Source: a virus
DNA: 27,916 nucleotides
IMG/VR virus record: IMGVR_UViG_3300030102_002867
Location: 1 to 27,916 of that record
Reading direction: 5' to 3' (one strand)
Shown: positions 16,243-22,546 of the stretch, one piece after another
Layout of the letters: each line of letters begins with the position of its first letter
Position numbering within the stretch: the stretch's first letter is position 1
Notes under the pieces: model-generated
What the model was told of the DNA's origin: nothing
The model's input: only the letters and a program-made list of their open reading frames with translations
The model's database searches: none
Made by a program: the position numbers and the translations under genes

Positions 16243-16628
16243 TAAAAACCCATAAAAAAATAAATTTTATTATTGAGGGCGAACCCGCAAGCAAGGCAAA
16301 CTCAAGAAAAATAGTTAGTTTTGGAAAAAGAATGGGAGTTATAAAATCTCAAAAAGCTAGGGATTATGAAAAAATATTTGCAAGCCAATGCCCACAATTA
16401 GAAAATCTTATTGAAACTGATGTTAAAGTAGAGTTAATTATATACTACGCATCTAGGAGACCTGATTTAGATGAAAGTGTAATCCTAGATTGCATGCAAG
16501 GAAAAATATATTTGAATGACAGACAAGTTAAACACAAGGTCGTATATTGGGGATTGGATAGAGAGAGACCTAGAACTCATGTCCGAGTGTCGGCTTTGGA
16601 AACATGTGATGTGCCAAGCGATTTCTGA
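16236..16628 (+). CDS. rusA: RusA-like Holliday junction resolvase
   Basis: This 130-residue protein matches the RusA endodeoxyribonuclease family: IIEGEPASKANSRKIV near the start, KSQKARDYEKIF, then RPDLDESVILDCMQGKIYLN and DRQV. The Asp residues D77, D79 and D95 fit the catalytic acidic set (D70, D72 and D91 in E. coli RusA). It would resolve four-way junctions made during phage recombination and replication. It starts at the ATG at 16236, with a weak AGGA 11 bases upstream, and diverges from the exonuclease block across a 45-base gap. Its end overlaps the next gene by 50 bases. Confidence 0.88.
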   Translation: MSIKTHKKINFIIEGEPASKANSRKIVSFGKRMGVIKSQKARDYEKIFASQCPQLENLIETDVKVELIIYYASRRPDLDESVILDCMQGKIYLNDRQVKHKVVYWGLDRERPRTHVRVSALETCDVPSDF

Positions 16629-16836
16629 TTTATATTTAGGTAGCCCAAAACAAAAACTATCGGTAGCCGAATGGATTTGCAGTCAGGATTTTCAAGACGT
16701 ATGCGATATGGCTGAACTAAACCCAAGTAAAATAAAACCACATTTAGACAAGATAGCAACAAGCAAGCCCGTTGTCGCTAGGTACTTGGGAGAAAGATTA
16801 AAACGAGTAATTCAGAGCCGAAGTGTGTTCCACTAG
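16579..16836 (+). CDS. Small conserved phage protein downstream of RusA
   Basis: The predicted 85-residue product (RLWKHVMCQAISDLYLG, then SVAEWICSQDFQDVCDMAEL and NPSKIKP) resembles a family of short phage proteins with an N-terminal LWKAVILQAL helix and a DFxxVCxLAGxxP motif that often neighbour primase or resolvase genes. The function is unknown; the second half could be a helix-turn-helix. The ATG at 16579 gives the family-like N-terminus. The ribosome site is weak, and ATGs at 16516 and just after 16600 are alternatives. It overlaps RusA by 50 bases in another frame. Its stop codon lies within the first ACTAGTTATAACTA palindrome. Confidence 0.65.
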   Translation: MSECRLWKHVMCQAISDLYLGSPKQKLSVAEWICSQDFQDVCDMAELNPSKIKPHLDKIATSKPVVARYLGERLKRVIQSRSVFH

Positions 16837-16910
16837 TTATAACTAATACTAGTTATAAATATATATATATATACTAGTTATAACTAGTAGAAGTTAAAAT
16901 TAACTTTTAC
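16832..16910. other. AT-rich palindrome cluster: candidate replication origin or operator array
   Basis: Three copies of ACTAGTTATAA start at 16832, 16848 and 16873. The third is a perfect palindrome, ACTAGTTATAACTAGT (16873-16888). An uninterrupted AT run (16859-16873) separates them, and the dispersed inverted repeat follows at once (16891-16906). All share the AGTTA half-site. The cluster sits about 130 bases before the primase-helicase gene, in an AT-rich gap (16837-17038) with no gene. Iterons plus an AT-rich unwinding stretch next to a helicase gene suggest an origin. A regulator-binding array is the alternative. Confidence 0.55.
16891..16906. repeat. Dispersed inverted repeat, copy 5 (upstream of the primase-helicase)
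   Basis: AAGTTAAAATTAACTT is extended on both sides to an imperfect 24-base palindrome (16887-16910) with one mismatch pair. It adjoins the ACTAGTTATAACTAGT palindrome. Confidence 0.9.
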
Positions 16911-16985
16911 ATGACCTATTCCAAACTACAGGACAAAGTATAAAACTATTGATTTGATAACTAATAAAATTTTTATTTTTTTTCG

Positions 16986-17014
16986 TTGACTAGATTTTTT
17001 TATAACACTATCTT
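16986..17014 (+). promoter_or_regulatory. Promoter of the primase-helicase gene
   Basis: TTGACT (16986-16991), a 17-base spacer and TATCTT (17009-17014) lie 25 bases before the ATG at 17039, which has AGGAGAG in front of it. The site is downstream of the palindrome cluster. Confidence 0.5.
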
Positions 17015-17038
17015 TTTGAAATTGCGTAGGAGAGAAAT

Positions 17039-18856
17039 ATGGAGTTATCACAAACAATCAGGGCTAATGCTCTAAGGTTGGGAGATGGTCAACACAAAGT
17101 TAGTTGCCCGTTTTGTTCCAACACACGAAAGAAAAGTAATCAAAAAACTATGTCGTTAAAAGTAGATGAACAAGCAGTTGTTTACAACTGTTGGCATTGT
17201 GGTAAGGATGGCTTGGTCAAGTTTGGTGAAAGAAAATTTAAGCTGATAAGGAGAGATGATGTGGTAGGCAAAGTAGATAAGAATTGGCATGATTTAACAG
17301 TAGAGAATGGCAGTATAGATTATCTTAAAAGCCGAGGCATATCAGAAACAACCGCAAAATTTGCGGGAGTAAAATTTAAAAAACACTACATAGCATCAGA
17401 AAATAAAGAGATGCCATGCTTGGTTTTTCCATATGTAAACAAGGGAAATACAGAGTATGCAAAGTTAAGATGTTTTCCAAATAAAGGATTTTCTTCTCAG
17501 GGATCGGCAGTAAATTTTTTTAATATCGATAATGTTGAGACAAATGATTGGATAATTATTTGTGAGGGGGAGATGGATGCACTTTCTTTTATAGAGGCGG
17601 GATATAAATCTGTAGTTTCAATACCTAACGGGGCAGTTATGAAAGTGGTTGATGGCAAGATTGATGCCCACGAAGATGGTAAATTTAAATTCATTTGGAA
17701 TGCTAAAAAGAAATTAGAGTTATGTGACAAAGTCGTAATAGCTATGGATAATGACAAATCAGGTCAGGCTATGGCTGAGGAGATTGCTAGAAGAGTTGGC
17801 AAGGATAGATGTTACAAATTAGATTATCCTGAGGACTGCAAGGATGCCAATGATGTTTTGGTTAAGTATGGCAAAAAAAGATTAGACGAAATAGCATCTA
17901 ATCCAAAACCATATCCCGTATCAGGATTGTATGATGCCTCGCATTTTTATAATGAGGTCGATGAGATATACGAAAAAGGTATAGGATCAGGAGTGTCTAC
18001 TGGCTACGAAGATGTAGATCCGCTATATACTGTAGTTGAGGGGCAGTTAACAGTTGTGACTGGTCATCCTAGTAGCGGTAAGTCAGAGTTCATTGATCAA
18101 ATCATGATTAATATAGCTAAAGACAAAGGATGGAAGTTTGGTATTTGCTCATTTGAAAACGAGCCAAGAATACACATAGCAAAACTAATCAGCAAGTATG
18201 TGGGCAAACCATTTTTTGACGGGCTTACACCTAGATTAAATAATTATGAATTAGATCAGGGCAAGAAATTTATACAAAGTCACTTTTCTTTTTTATATCA
18301 GGCAGACGGATCTCTATCCTCATTAGAAAGCATCATGGAGAGAATGAAGATAGCGGTAATGAGGCATGGAGTTAGAGGTGTCGTTATAGATCCATACAAT
18401 TATATTTCTCGCAATATGCAAACTTCCGAAACAGATTGGATATCTGATATGCTAACAACCCTCAGAGTATTTGCTCAGGCTCACGGGATACACATTTGGT
18501 TTGTTGCTCATCCAACAAAAATGATGAGGAAAGATGATGGAACTGTTCCGCCACCAAAGGGATATGATATATCAGGATCTGCAAGTTGGTTTTCTAAAGC
18601 TGATGTAGGGCTGACTGTTCACAGACCTAGCCCGTCAACATCGAGCATAAGCGAAATAATAATTTGGAAATGTAGGTTTTCTTGGATGGGATCTATTGGG
18701 GAATGTGCTTTATCCTTTGACAAAATCACTTCAAGATACGAAACTGTCAAAGATTATGGTACTGCTGAGGAGATGTTAGATCCAAACAAAGTACCAAAAA
18801 AGGCAGAGTATAAAAATTATTATGAAAAAGAGGATGACGAAGATCTACCATTTTAA
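17039..18856 (+). CDS. T7 gp4-type primase-helicase
   Basis: This 605-residue replicative enzyme joins DNA primase to a hexameric 5'-3' helicase. A zinc ribbon (C23, C26, C51, C54) is followed by a Toprim-type primase core with CEGEMDAL (E176, E178, D180) and AMDND (D237, D239). The RecA-like helicase has Walker A GHPSSGKS (342-349, K348), FENEP (372-376), Walker B VVID (D451) and the FVAHPTK motif (H491). The tail is acidic (EKEDDEDLPF), like the T7 gp4 tail that binds polymerase, and resembles the SSB-like tip encoded at 14062. The ATG at 17039 follows AGGAGAG. It would unwind the fork and make primers for a DNA polymerase encoded outside the window. Its end overlaps the next gene. Confidence 0.95.
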   Translation: MELSQTIRANALRLGDGQHKVSCPFCSNTRKKSNQKTMSLKVDEQAVVYNCWHCGKDGLVKFGERKFKLIRRDDVVGKVDKNWHDLTVENGSIDYLKSRGISETTAKFAGVKFKKHYIASENKEMPCLVFPYVNKGNTEYAKLRCFPNKGFSSQGSAVNFFNIDNVETNDWIIICEGEMDALSFIEAGYKSVVSIPNGAVMKVVDGKIDAHEDGKFKFIWNAKKKLELCDKVVIAMDNDKSGQAMAEEIARRVGKDRCYKLDYPEDCKDANDVLVKYGKKRLDEIASNPKPYPVSGLYDASHFYNEVDEIYEKGIGSGVSTGYEDVDPLYTVVEGQLTVVTGHPSSGKSEFIDQIMINIAKDKGWKFGICSFENEPRIHIAKLISKYVGKPFFDGLTPRLNNYELDQGKKFIQSHFSFLYQADGSLSSLESIMERMKIAVMRHGVRGVVIDPYNYISRNMQTSETDWISDMLTTLRVFAQAHGIHIWFVAHPTKMMRKDDGTVPPPKGYDISGSASWFSKADVGLTVHRPSPSTSSISEIIIWKCRFSWMGSIGECALSFDKITSRYETVKDYGTAEEMLDPNKVPKKAEYKNYYEKEDDEDLPF

Positions 18857-19277
18857 TAAAACTGTTCAGCCTGAGTTTATCGGTAAGACTAATAAAGTCA
18901 GGATGAGAGTTGTAGATCAGACATGCCTAGATACGTTACTACTGAAACATATACTATCATTAAATGATTTTATGATATTGGACAAATTCCAAATGGATTA
19001 TAATAGATCAGGCATGGTAGGTGTAAGAGCATCTAATTATAATCCTAGAATTACGACTACATACGACACCCAAGGCGATAATGAAATACTGAGGCGGAAA
19101 GTTAGCGAATGTTTAAGTTATGCTAAATCGGCAGGTGGGACAAAAATTTATGACACCGTGTTGAAAATAATAACTGATAAAGAATTAACACGAATTGATA
19201 TAGAATTTATAAAAAATAATATTGGGGAAATTGTTAAGCCTATAAAAGAATTTTATGAAAGTTGGAGAAATGGTTGA
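18822..19277 (+). CDS. Unknown phage protein after the primase-helicase
   Basis: The product has 151 residues and no recognised domain. It contains VVDQTCLDTLLLKHILSLND, a basic and Tyr/Asn-rich middle, and a helical second half (NEILRRKVSECLSYAKSAGG and TDKELTRIDIEFIKNNIGEI). Comparable proteins occur near replication genes in marine phages, without known function. Two in-frame starts are possible: ATG 18822, inside the helicase gene, and ATG 18834, four codons later, directly behind AAGAGG. The 35-base overlap with the primase-helicase indicates coupling. It is the last gene of the rightward block and ends before the terminator at 19348. Confidence 0.65.
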   Translation: MKKRMTKIYHFNKTVQPEFIGKTNKVRMRVVDQTCLDTLLLKHILSLNDFMILDKFQMDYNRSGMVGVRASNYNPRITTTYDTQGDNEILRRKVSECLSYAKSAGGTKIYDTVLKIITDKELTRIDIEFIKNNIGEIVKPIKEFYESWRNG

Positions 19278-19347
19278 CTTAACTGCTTGGCGGGATTATG
19301 TATTGATTAAGTGATTGTTTACTCAGCATCTCACTTCTTACGCAAAA

Positions 19348-19376
19348 AAGGGGGCGGTCTCTCCAACTGCCCCCTT
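19348..19376. terminator. Intrinsic terminator between converging blocks 3 and 4
   Basis: A GC-rich stem (GGGGGCGGT with ACTGCCCCC, one wobble, extended by AA/TT) has a 7-base loop. On the - strand it is followed by six U residues (A run at 19344-19349), so it is canonical for the leftward block 4 transcript. On the + strand the tail is UUAU only, so rightward termination would be weaker. Confidence 0.85.
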
Positions 19377-19387
19377 ATAGTTTCTAA

Positions 19388-19403
19388 AAGTTAAAATTAA
19401 CTT
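19388..19403. repeat. Dispersed inverted repeat, copy 6 (abuts a stop codon)
   Basis: AAGTTAAAATTAACTT directly abuts the TAG (19406-19404) of the cell wall hydrolase gene and precedes the terminator of block 4. Confidence 0.9.
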
Positions 19404-19853
19404 CTAATCGTACAAGTAATTATTATTTGGTTCAGTTTCCCATCTATAAAATATATGGTCATCTATTCTTGTAACGTATGTTTTTGTTTCTGCCCAACTA
19501 GGATTGACATAGTCAGCATGATAATGTGTAGCACCCTCGACAAATTCACTTAAATGTTGATTGTAAACACCATTGGCAACATGCATAGCATCTTCCCATG
19601 CTTTTGTTTCTAGAGGCTTGTCACTTTTGCCATCACAATACCAACTGAATTGGCATCTATTCTTGATAGGCAAGTTAGGTTTCCATTTGTAAGTTTGACC
19701 TTGTTTTACAACCTCACAAACTGTATTGGGATATCGTTTATCTTTTACCCTATTCATAACAACTTGTGCGACTGCCACCTGACCTAAGAAACTTTGATTT
19801 TTAGCCTCATGATACACATTAAGTGCAAGGCAAACTAAAGATGCAGTTAACAT
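19404..19853 (-). CDS. SleB/CwlJ-like cell wall hydrolase
   Basis: This 149-residue protein matches the Hydrolase_2 (SleB/CwlJ) family: NVYHEAKNQS with the presumed catalytic E16, then QVAVAQVVMNRVKD and YPNTVCEVV, then QFSWYCDGKS, WEDAMHVANGV, a GATHYHADYVNPSW segment and DHIFYRW. The family cleaves peptidoglycan, in spores as a lytic transglycosylase-like enzyme, and in phages serves as endolysin or virion hydrolase. No separate signal peptide is seen. AGGAGATAT precedes the ATG. It is the last gene of the leftward block 4, with a two-TM protein gene 0.6 kb upstream. The same genome also has a GH24 lysozyme at 270-716, so there are two wall-degrading activities. Confidence 0.88.
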   Translation of the reverse strand: MLTASLVCLALNVYHEAKNQSFLGQVAVAQVVMNRVKDKRYPNTVCEVVKQGQTYKWKPNLPIKNRCQFSWYCDGKSDKPLETKAWEDAMHVANGVYNQHLSEFVEGATHYHADYVNPSWAETKTYVTRIDDHIFYRWETEPNNNYLYD

Positions 19854-19864
19854 TATGATATCTC

Positions 19865-20107
19865 CTATTGCTCTTCAAAAGGACTTCCGCCCCTCATATG
19901 TTGAATTGTGGATGTAGATACACGATTTATTCTGCCATAATCTTTTTCTCGAATGGCTCTAGGATCATCCTCGAACCTCTCATCCATTTCTAATTCCTTT
20001 GGAGTTTTCTTTGCATTCCTTTTCCAAAGGTCTCTTTGTAGGTCTACTATTGAGTTTCTATAGCGATAACCCTTAGATCTACCCTTAATTTTACTGTAAC
20101 TTGTCAT
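19865..20107 (-). CDS. Small basic protein with a possible C-terminal HTH
   Basis: The 80-residue product has a basic N-terminus (SKIKGRSKGYRYRNS), a charged middle (RDLWKRNAKKTPKELEMDER) and a C-terminal segment DYGRINRVSTSTIQHMRGG that resembles the turn and recognition helix of an HTH (xxVSTSTIxxxxxG). No family is recognised, and DNA binding is inferred. I chose the ATG at 20107 because GGAG lies five bases upstream. It is separated from the hydrolase gene by 11 bases. The predicted + strand promoter at 20101 overlaps its start codon. Confidence 0.6.
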   Translation of the reverse strand: MTSYSKIKGRSKGYRYRNSIVDLQRDLWKRNAKKTPKELEMDERFEDDPRAIREKDYGRINRVSTSTIQHMRGGSPFEEQ

Positions 20108-20129
20108 TAAAATCTCCAATATGTATTTA
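20101..20129 (+). promoter_or_regulatory. Predicted + strand promoter antisense to a gene start
   Basis: TTGTCA (20101-20106), a 17-base spacer and TATTTA (20124-20129; TTTAAT at 20126 is an alternative -10) face right, away from the - strand gene whose ATG they overlap. They lie about 100 bases before a + strand intrinsic terminator, with no + strand gene in between. Confidence 0.35.
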
Positions 20130-20135
20130 ATCGTT

Positions 20136-20232
20136 GTTTAAGCCCCGTGCATAGCACAAAGACCTTTTTGCTAGGAATCATACAGAGGGGATATGTTACC
20201 CCCTCTGTACAAGGCTCTATGAGCCTTTTTTT
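20136..20232 (+). ncRNA. Candidate small RNA with terminator (about 97 nt)
   Basis: On the + strand the segment holds a small hairpin GTGC-ATA-GCAC (20147-20157), a perfect 10-bp stem TACAGAGGGG/CCCCTCTGTA (20181-20209) and then a canonical terminator (20211-20232). A promoter-like sequence lies just upstream. The two large stems could instead serve the - strand transcript, like other gaps in block 4. The - strand also has an open frame of 45 codons across the segment. The 312-base gap 20108-20420 otherwise shows nothing I can support. Confidence 0.35.
20211..20232 (+). terminator. Intrinsic terminator on the + strand
   Basis: AAGGCTC-TAT-GAGCCTT is a perfect 7-bp stem running into seven T residues (20226-20232). 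The U run exists only in the + direction, opposite to the surrounding genes. Confidence 0.75.
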
Positions 20233-20420
20233 GTGGCTTTCCATACCTTAGCCTAACCATAGTTTAGAGATCGAGGCTTTACTCATCATGACTGCCAATA
20301 AAATTATGGGGGCAACATTCATGTAGAGAGGTATAGCATTGACGGATGGTAATGAAAAAATTAAAAACAACCCAAGGCATCCACTTTTACCCACGACTTA
20401 AAGGAGTGATCTCTCCCCCA

Positions 20421-20612
20421 CTATTCTTTAAAATAAATACTAAAGAAACTCACTATAATCATAGTAACTCCGATAGCACCGATGAAACAAGTAAAAATGA
20501 TACCCTCGACACTTTGCATATAATATCCATCAGGATCAGCAATAGTGACAATAGACATAAGCAATACACATATGCCTAATAAAAATAATAAAATACGATC
20601 TAGATTATTCAT
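20421..20612 (-). CDS. Small two-TM membrane protein, holin candidate
   Basis: The 63-residue protein has two hydrophobic segments, about 6-26 (RILLFLLGICVLLMSIVTIA) and 36-60 (GIIFTCFIGAIGVTMIIVSF), joined by a short polar loop (DPDGYYMQSVE), with few charged residues elsewhere. Size and topology fit a class II holin or a similar phage membrane peptide. It lies upstream of a cell wall hydrolase in the same operon, which supports a lysis role, but no holin family motif is recognised. I chose the ATG at 20612 because GGAG lies seven bases upstream. Its first bases overlap the previous gene stop (ATGAATAA). Confidence 0.6.
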   Translation of the reverse strand: MNNLDRILLFLLGICVLLMSIVTIADPDGYYMQSVEGIIFTCFIGAIGVTMIIVSFFSIYFKE

Positions 20613-20811
20613 CGAATAACTCCTTTTTCCATTCTTTGATTTTAGTTTGTAAAGCCTCGGCACATTCGTATCTTCCATCGAGTATACCGAGTTCTCGACT
20701 ATCGACCTCGTCATCGTGATGATGAGATCTGACATCGGAGATTTCTCCCCTCAGCCATGTTTCTATTTTAGCTATAAGCTGATTAGATAAATCGTCAGGA
20801 TTGTTTCGCAT
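20605..20811 (-). CDS. Small acidic protein, function unknown
   Basis: This 68-residue protein is predicted helical and charged, with a His/Asp-rich centre (SHHHDDEVDSRE) between two helices (LSNQLIAKIETWLRGE and DGRYECAEALQTKIKEWKKE). No domain is recognised. The ATG at 20811 follows AAAAGGGG and overlaps the preceding stop (TAATG). Its own stop overlaps the membrane protein start, so it is coupled on both sides. Confidence 0.6.
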   Translation of the reverse strand: MRNNPDDLSNQLIAKIETWLRGEISDVRSHHHDDEVDSRELGILDGRYECAEALQTKIKEWKKELFDE

Positions 20812-21011
20812 TAGTATCCCCTTTTAATAACTTTGATTGAATTTTGTAATAGTCTAACAGTCCTATCATTACCTCTTTTTTTGAGATCTGATATTTCCTC
20901 ATTGACTAAACCCTCGATCTCTAACATAGCCTCAGCCCATGTTAGATTATCTTCTAGGTCAGCCCAAGTTAAATTCTCAGGCTCGACCTCTTTCCATTTT
21001 ATTTTACTCAA
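20811..21011 (-). CDS. Small acidic helical protein, function unknown
   Basis: The product has 66 residues with a Trp-rich start (KWKEVEPENLTWADLEDNLT) and a helical remainder (EAMLEIEGLVNEEISDLKKR) ending in a basic tail. No family is recognised. The start is TTG at 21011, chosen because GGAG lies seven bases upstream and no in-frame ATG exists nearby. The stop overlaps the next ATG (TAATG), and the upstream gene ends two bases before the TTG. Confidence 0.6.
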   Translation of the reverse strand: MSKIKWKEVEPENLTWADLEDNLTWAEAMLEIEGLVNEEISDLKKRGNDRTVRLLQNSIKVIKRGY

Positions 21012-21013
21012 AT

Positions 21014-22258
21014 TTAGTTCTCCTTTAAAACATAGTCTTTGATTATACTTCCAAGTTTAGGATTACCGCATTTCATTTGGTCAATCCAAACTCGCTTTTT
21101 TAATTTGCCATCTTTAGTTCTAAGAACTCTCCAATGACCTCTTCGCCAATGCTCTTTCTTAGGAGAGCCTTGACCCGTAAAAATCTTTTCGTATACCCTT
21201 TTACCTCTTGGCTTAGGTAAGGTTATCTCCAAGACTTTGTACTCGCTTTTAGGTGTATTCCTACCAAAAGATATATGATTAATCTTCTTGGGCGGAGTGA
21301 CACTTTCTTGAACTATAAAATCGTAATTCAATAATCCAAGTAATGATATTAGAAATCTAGGATCTCCCTCGAGTGAATGTATCGATTGTTGAAATCTCTT
21401 AACATCATTCATATTAATTTTTCTTTCCCAAGTAGACTTAGGAACTAACCATGCAGTACTTCCTGACTGAACCCATTTTATATGCTTTGATATATTGGGA
21501 GTTGTTGCAGAATTATAAGGATAAGCAGTAAGAGTATCATAATCTCTTTCAGCTATGCTTTTTACCAAGTTTTTATCTTTATAAAGTTTGTCTTTATAAT
21601 ACATTCCGTAAGTAAAACCCAAAGCCAACATACCTTGCATATTGGTATCTTTCCAATAATGCTCCTCACTACTTATAGGTGCATGACTTACCTGAGATAA
21701 ATACAAATCATCAGCATAAGTTAACTCTCTTTCATTATTAATATGAAAACACATCTCAGGACAAAAGAACTGATTGCTTTTTGATTTGTAATTAGCCCTT
21801 TCTAGTTCTCCATTTTTATACTGCCAATCAACTCTCTCGGGATCTAATTTGAAAAAACAATGATAAAGAAATTTATCATTAATATTTTTTATTAGATATC
21901 CAACTCTAGGCGGAAGACCCTCACTTAATGGCTCTACCTTGTCTTGACCTACTAAACTAATTAAATGATCTCTTAGTATCTTAGTTCTCAATGTCTCGTT
22001 CCATTCAATCCACATAGAATTAAATGGCGGTATTGCTCTTTTAAGAACATCGTATAAAGTTGATGGAGTGACATAACTAGCCTTGGCAGTATGCTCTAAT
22101 AGATTATCACTAACTACAAATTTTTGAGATGTAGCAAGTGTTGTTTGAAAACTCCTAATCTGAAATCGTGAGTACTTATGATCTTGATAATTAAAAATAC
22201 CTCGCTTAGGATTTGCAAAAGCTGATAATAATTCGTTAGCTAATATAGGTGTATGCAT
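21014..22258 (-). CDS. Large unknown phage protein (414 aa)
   Basis: I recognise no catalytic domain. The N-terminal half is mixed helix and strand with many aromatic residues; the middle includes CPEMCFHINNERELTY and a Tyr/Lys-rich stretch. The C-terminal part is strongly basic (HWRRGHWRVLR, KRVWIDQMKCGNPKLGSIIK) and resembles a short basic C-terminal region seen in several phage proteins of unknown role. Nucleic-acid binding is plausible for that part. The ATG at 22258 is favoured by GGAG eight bases upstream; a TTG at 22270 would put that site inside the gene. A degenerate dispersed repeat lies 12 bases before the ATG. The gene is AT-rich, unlike the GC-richer MoxR-VWA genes upstream. Confidence 0.75.
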   Translation of the reverse strand: MHTPILANELLSAFANPKRGIFNYQDHKYSRFQIRSFQTTLATSQKFVVSDNLLEHTAKASYVTPSTLYDVLKRAIPPFNSMWIEWNETLRTKILRDHLISLVGQDKVEPLSEGLPPRVGYLIKNINDKFLYHCFFKLDPERVDWQYKNGELERANYKSKSNQFFCPEMCFHINNERELTYADDLYLSQVSHAPISSEEHYWKDTNMQGMLALGFTYGMYYKDKLYKDKNLVKSIAERDYDTLTAYPYNSATTPNISKHIKWVQSGSTAWLVPKSTWERKINMNDVKRFQQSIHSLEGDPRFLISLLGLLNYDFIVQESVTPPKKINHISFGRNTPKSEYKVLEITLPKPRGKRVYEKIFTGQGSPKKEHWRRGHWRVLRTKDGKLKKRVWIDQMKCGNPKLGSIIKDYVLKEN

Positions 22259-22270
22259 TTGGTTCTCCAA

Positions 22271-22286
22271 AAGTTAAGTTTAACTA
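22271..22286. repeat. Dispersed inverted repeat, copy 7 (degenerate)
   Basis: AAGTTAAGTTTAACTA keeps the 7+2+7 layout with the last base of one arm changed. It lies between the stem-loop at 22292 and the ribosome site of the 414-residue gene. Confidence 0.6.
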
Positions 22287-22291
22287 TTGAT

Positions 22292-22314
22292 GGGCAAAGT
22301 GACGGGCTTTGCCC
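22292..22314 (-). other. Intergenic stem-loop in block 4
   Basis: GGGCAAAG pairs perfectly with CTTTGCCC across a 7-base loop. GATGG/CCATC flanks extend the stem beyond a bulge. No U run follows on either strand, so it is not a simple terminator. It may protect, process or attenuate the leftward mRNA. Confidence 0.55.
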
Positions 22315-22327
22315 ACCATCTATAATT

Positions 22328-22534
22328 TTAGTGGATTTCTGTAGACTTTAGCATATAGTCCACGAACTCCCGAAAGTCTCTTTCACTCCAAGCTATTTGT
22401 GTTCGCTTGTCGCAAAAGAAAACAATCCGATCTTCATTTGAAACATGATAAACATCGTGGGATAAGATATCATCTCCAATAAAACTTGGATTGTATACAT
22501 ATCCACGATAGCACCATTGTACTATGTCTTGCAT
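22328..22534 (-). CDS. Small unknown protein
   Basis: The 68-residue product has aromatic-rich strands (VQWCYRGYVYNPSFIGDDIL, then YHVSNEDRIVFFCDKRTQIA) and a helical end (ERDFREFVDYMLKS). No family is recognised. It looks like a compact alpha/beta domain. The ATG at 22534 has AGGAG six bases upstream. It lies 12 bases after the upstream gene stop and before a 55-base gap carrying a stem-loop and the degenerate repeat. Confidence 0.6.
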   Translation of the reverse strand: MQDIVQWCYRGYVYNPSFIGDDILSHDVYHVSNEDRIVFFCDKRTQIAWSERDFREFVDYMLKSTEIH

Positions 22535-22546
22535 GATTACTCCTTT

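Noticed and set aside
20107-20244. A 45-codon - strand frame across the hairpins, ending in TAATG coupling with the next gene.
   Set aside because: No proper ribosome site, it spans strong stem-loops and an opposing terminator, and an open frame of this length is not rare by chance. The ncRNA reading fits better.
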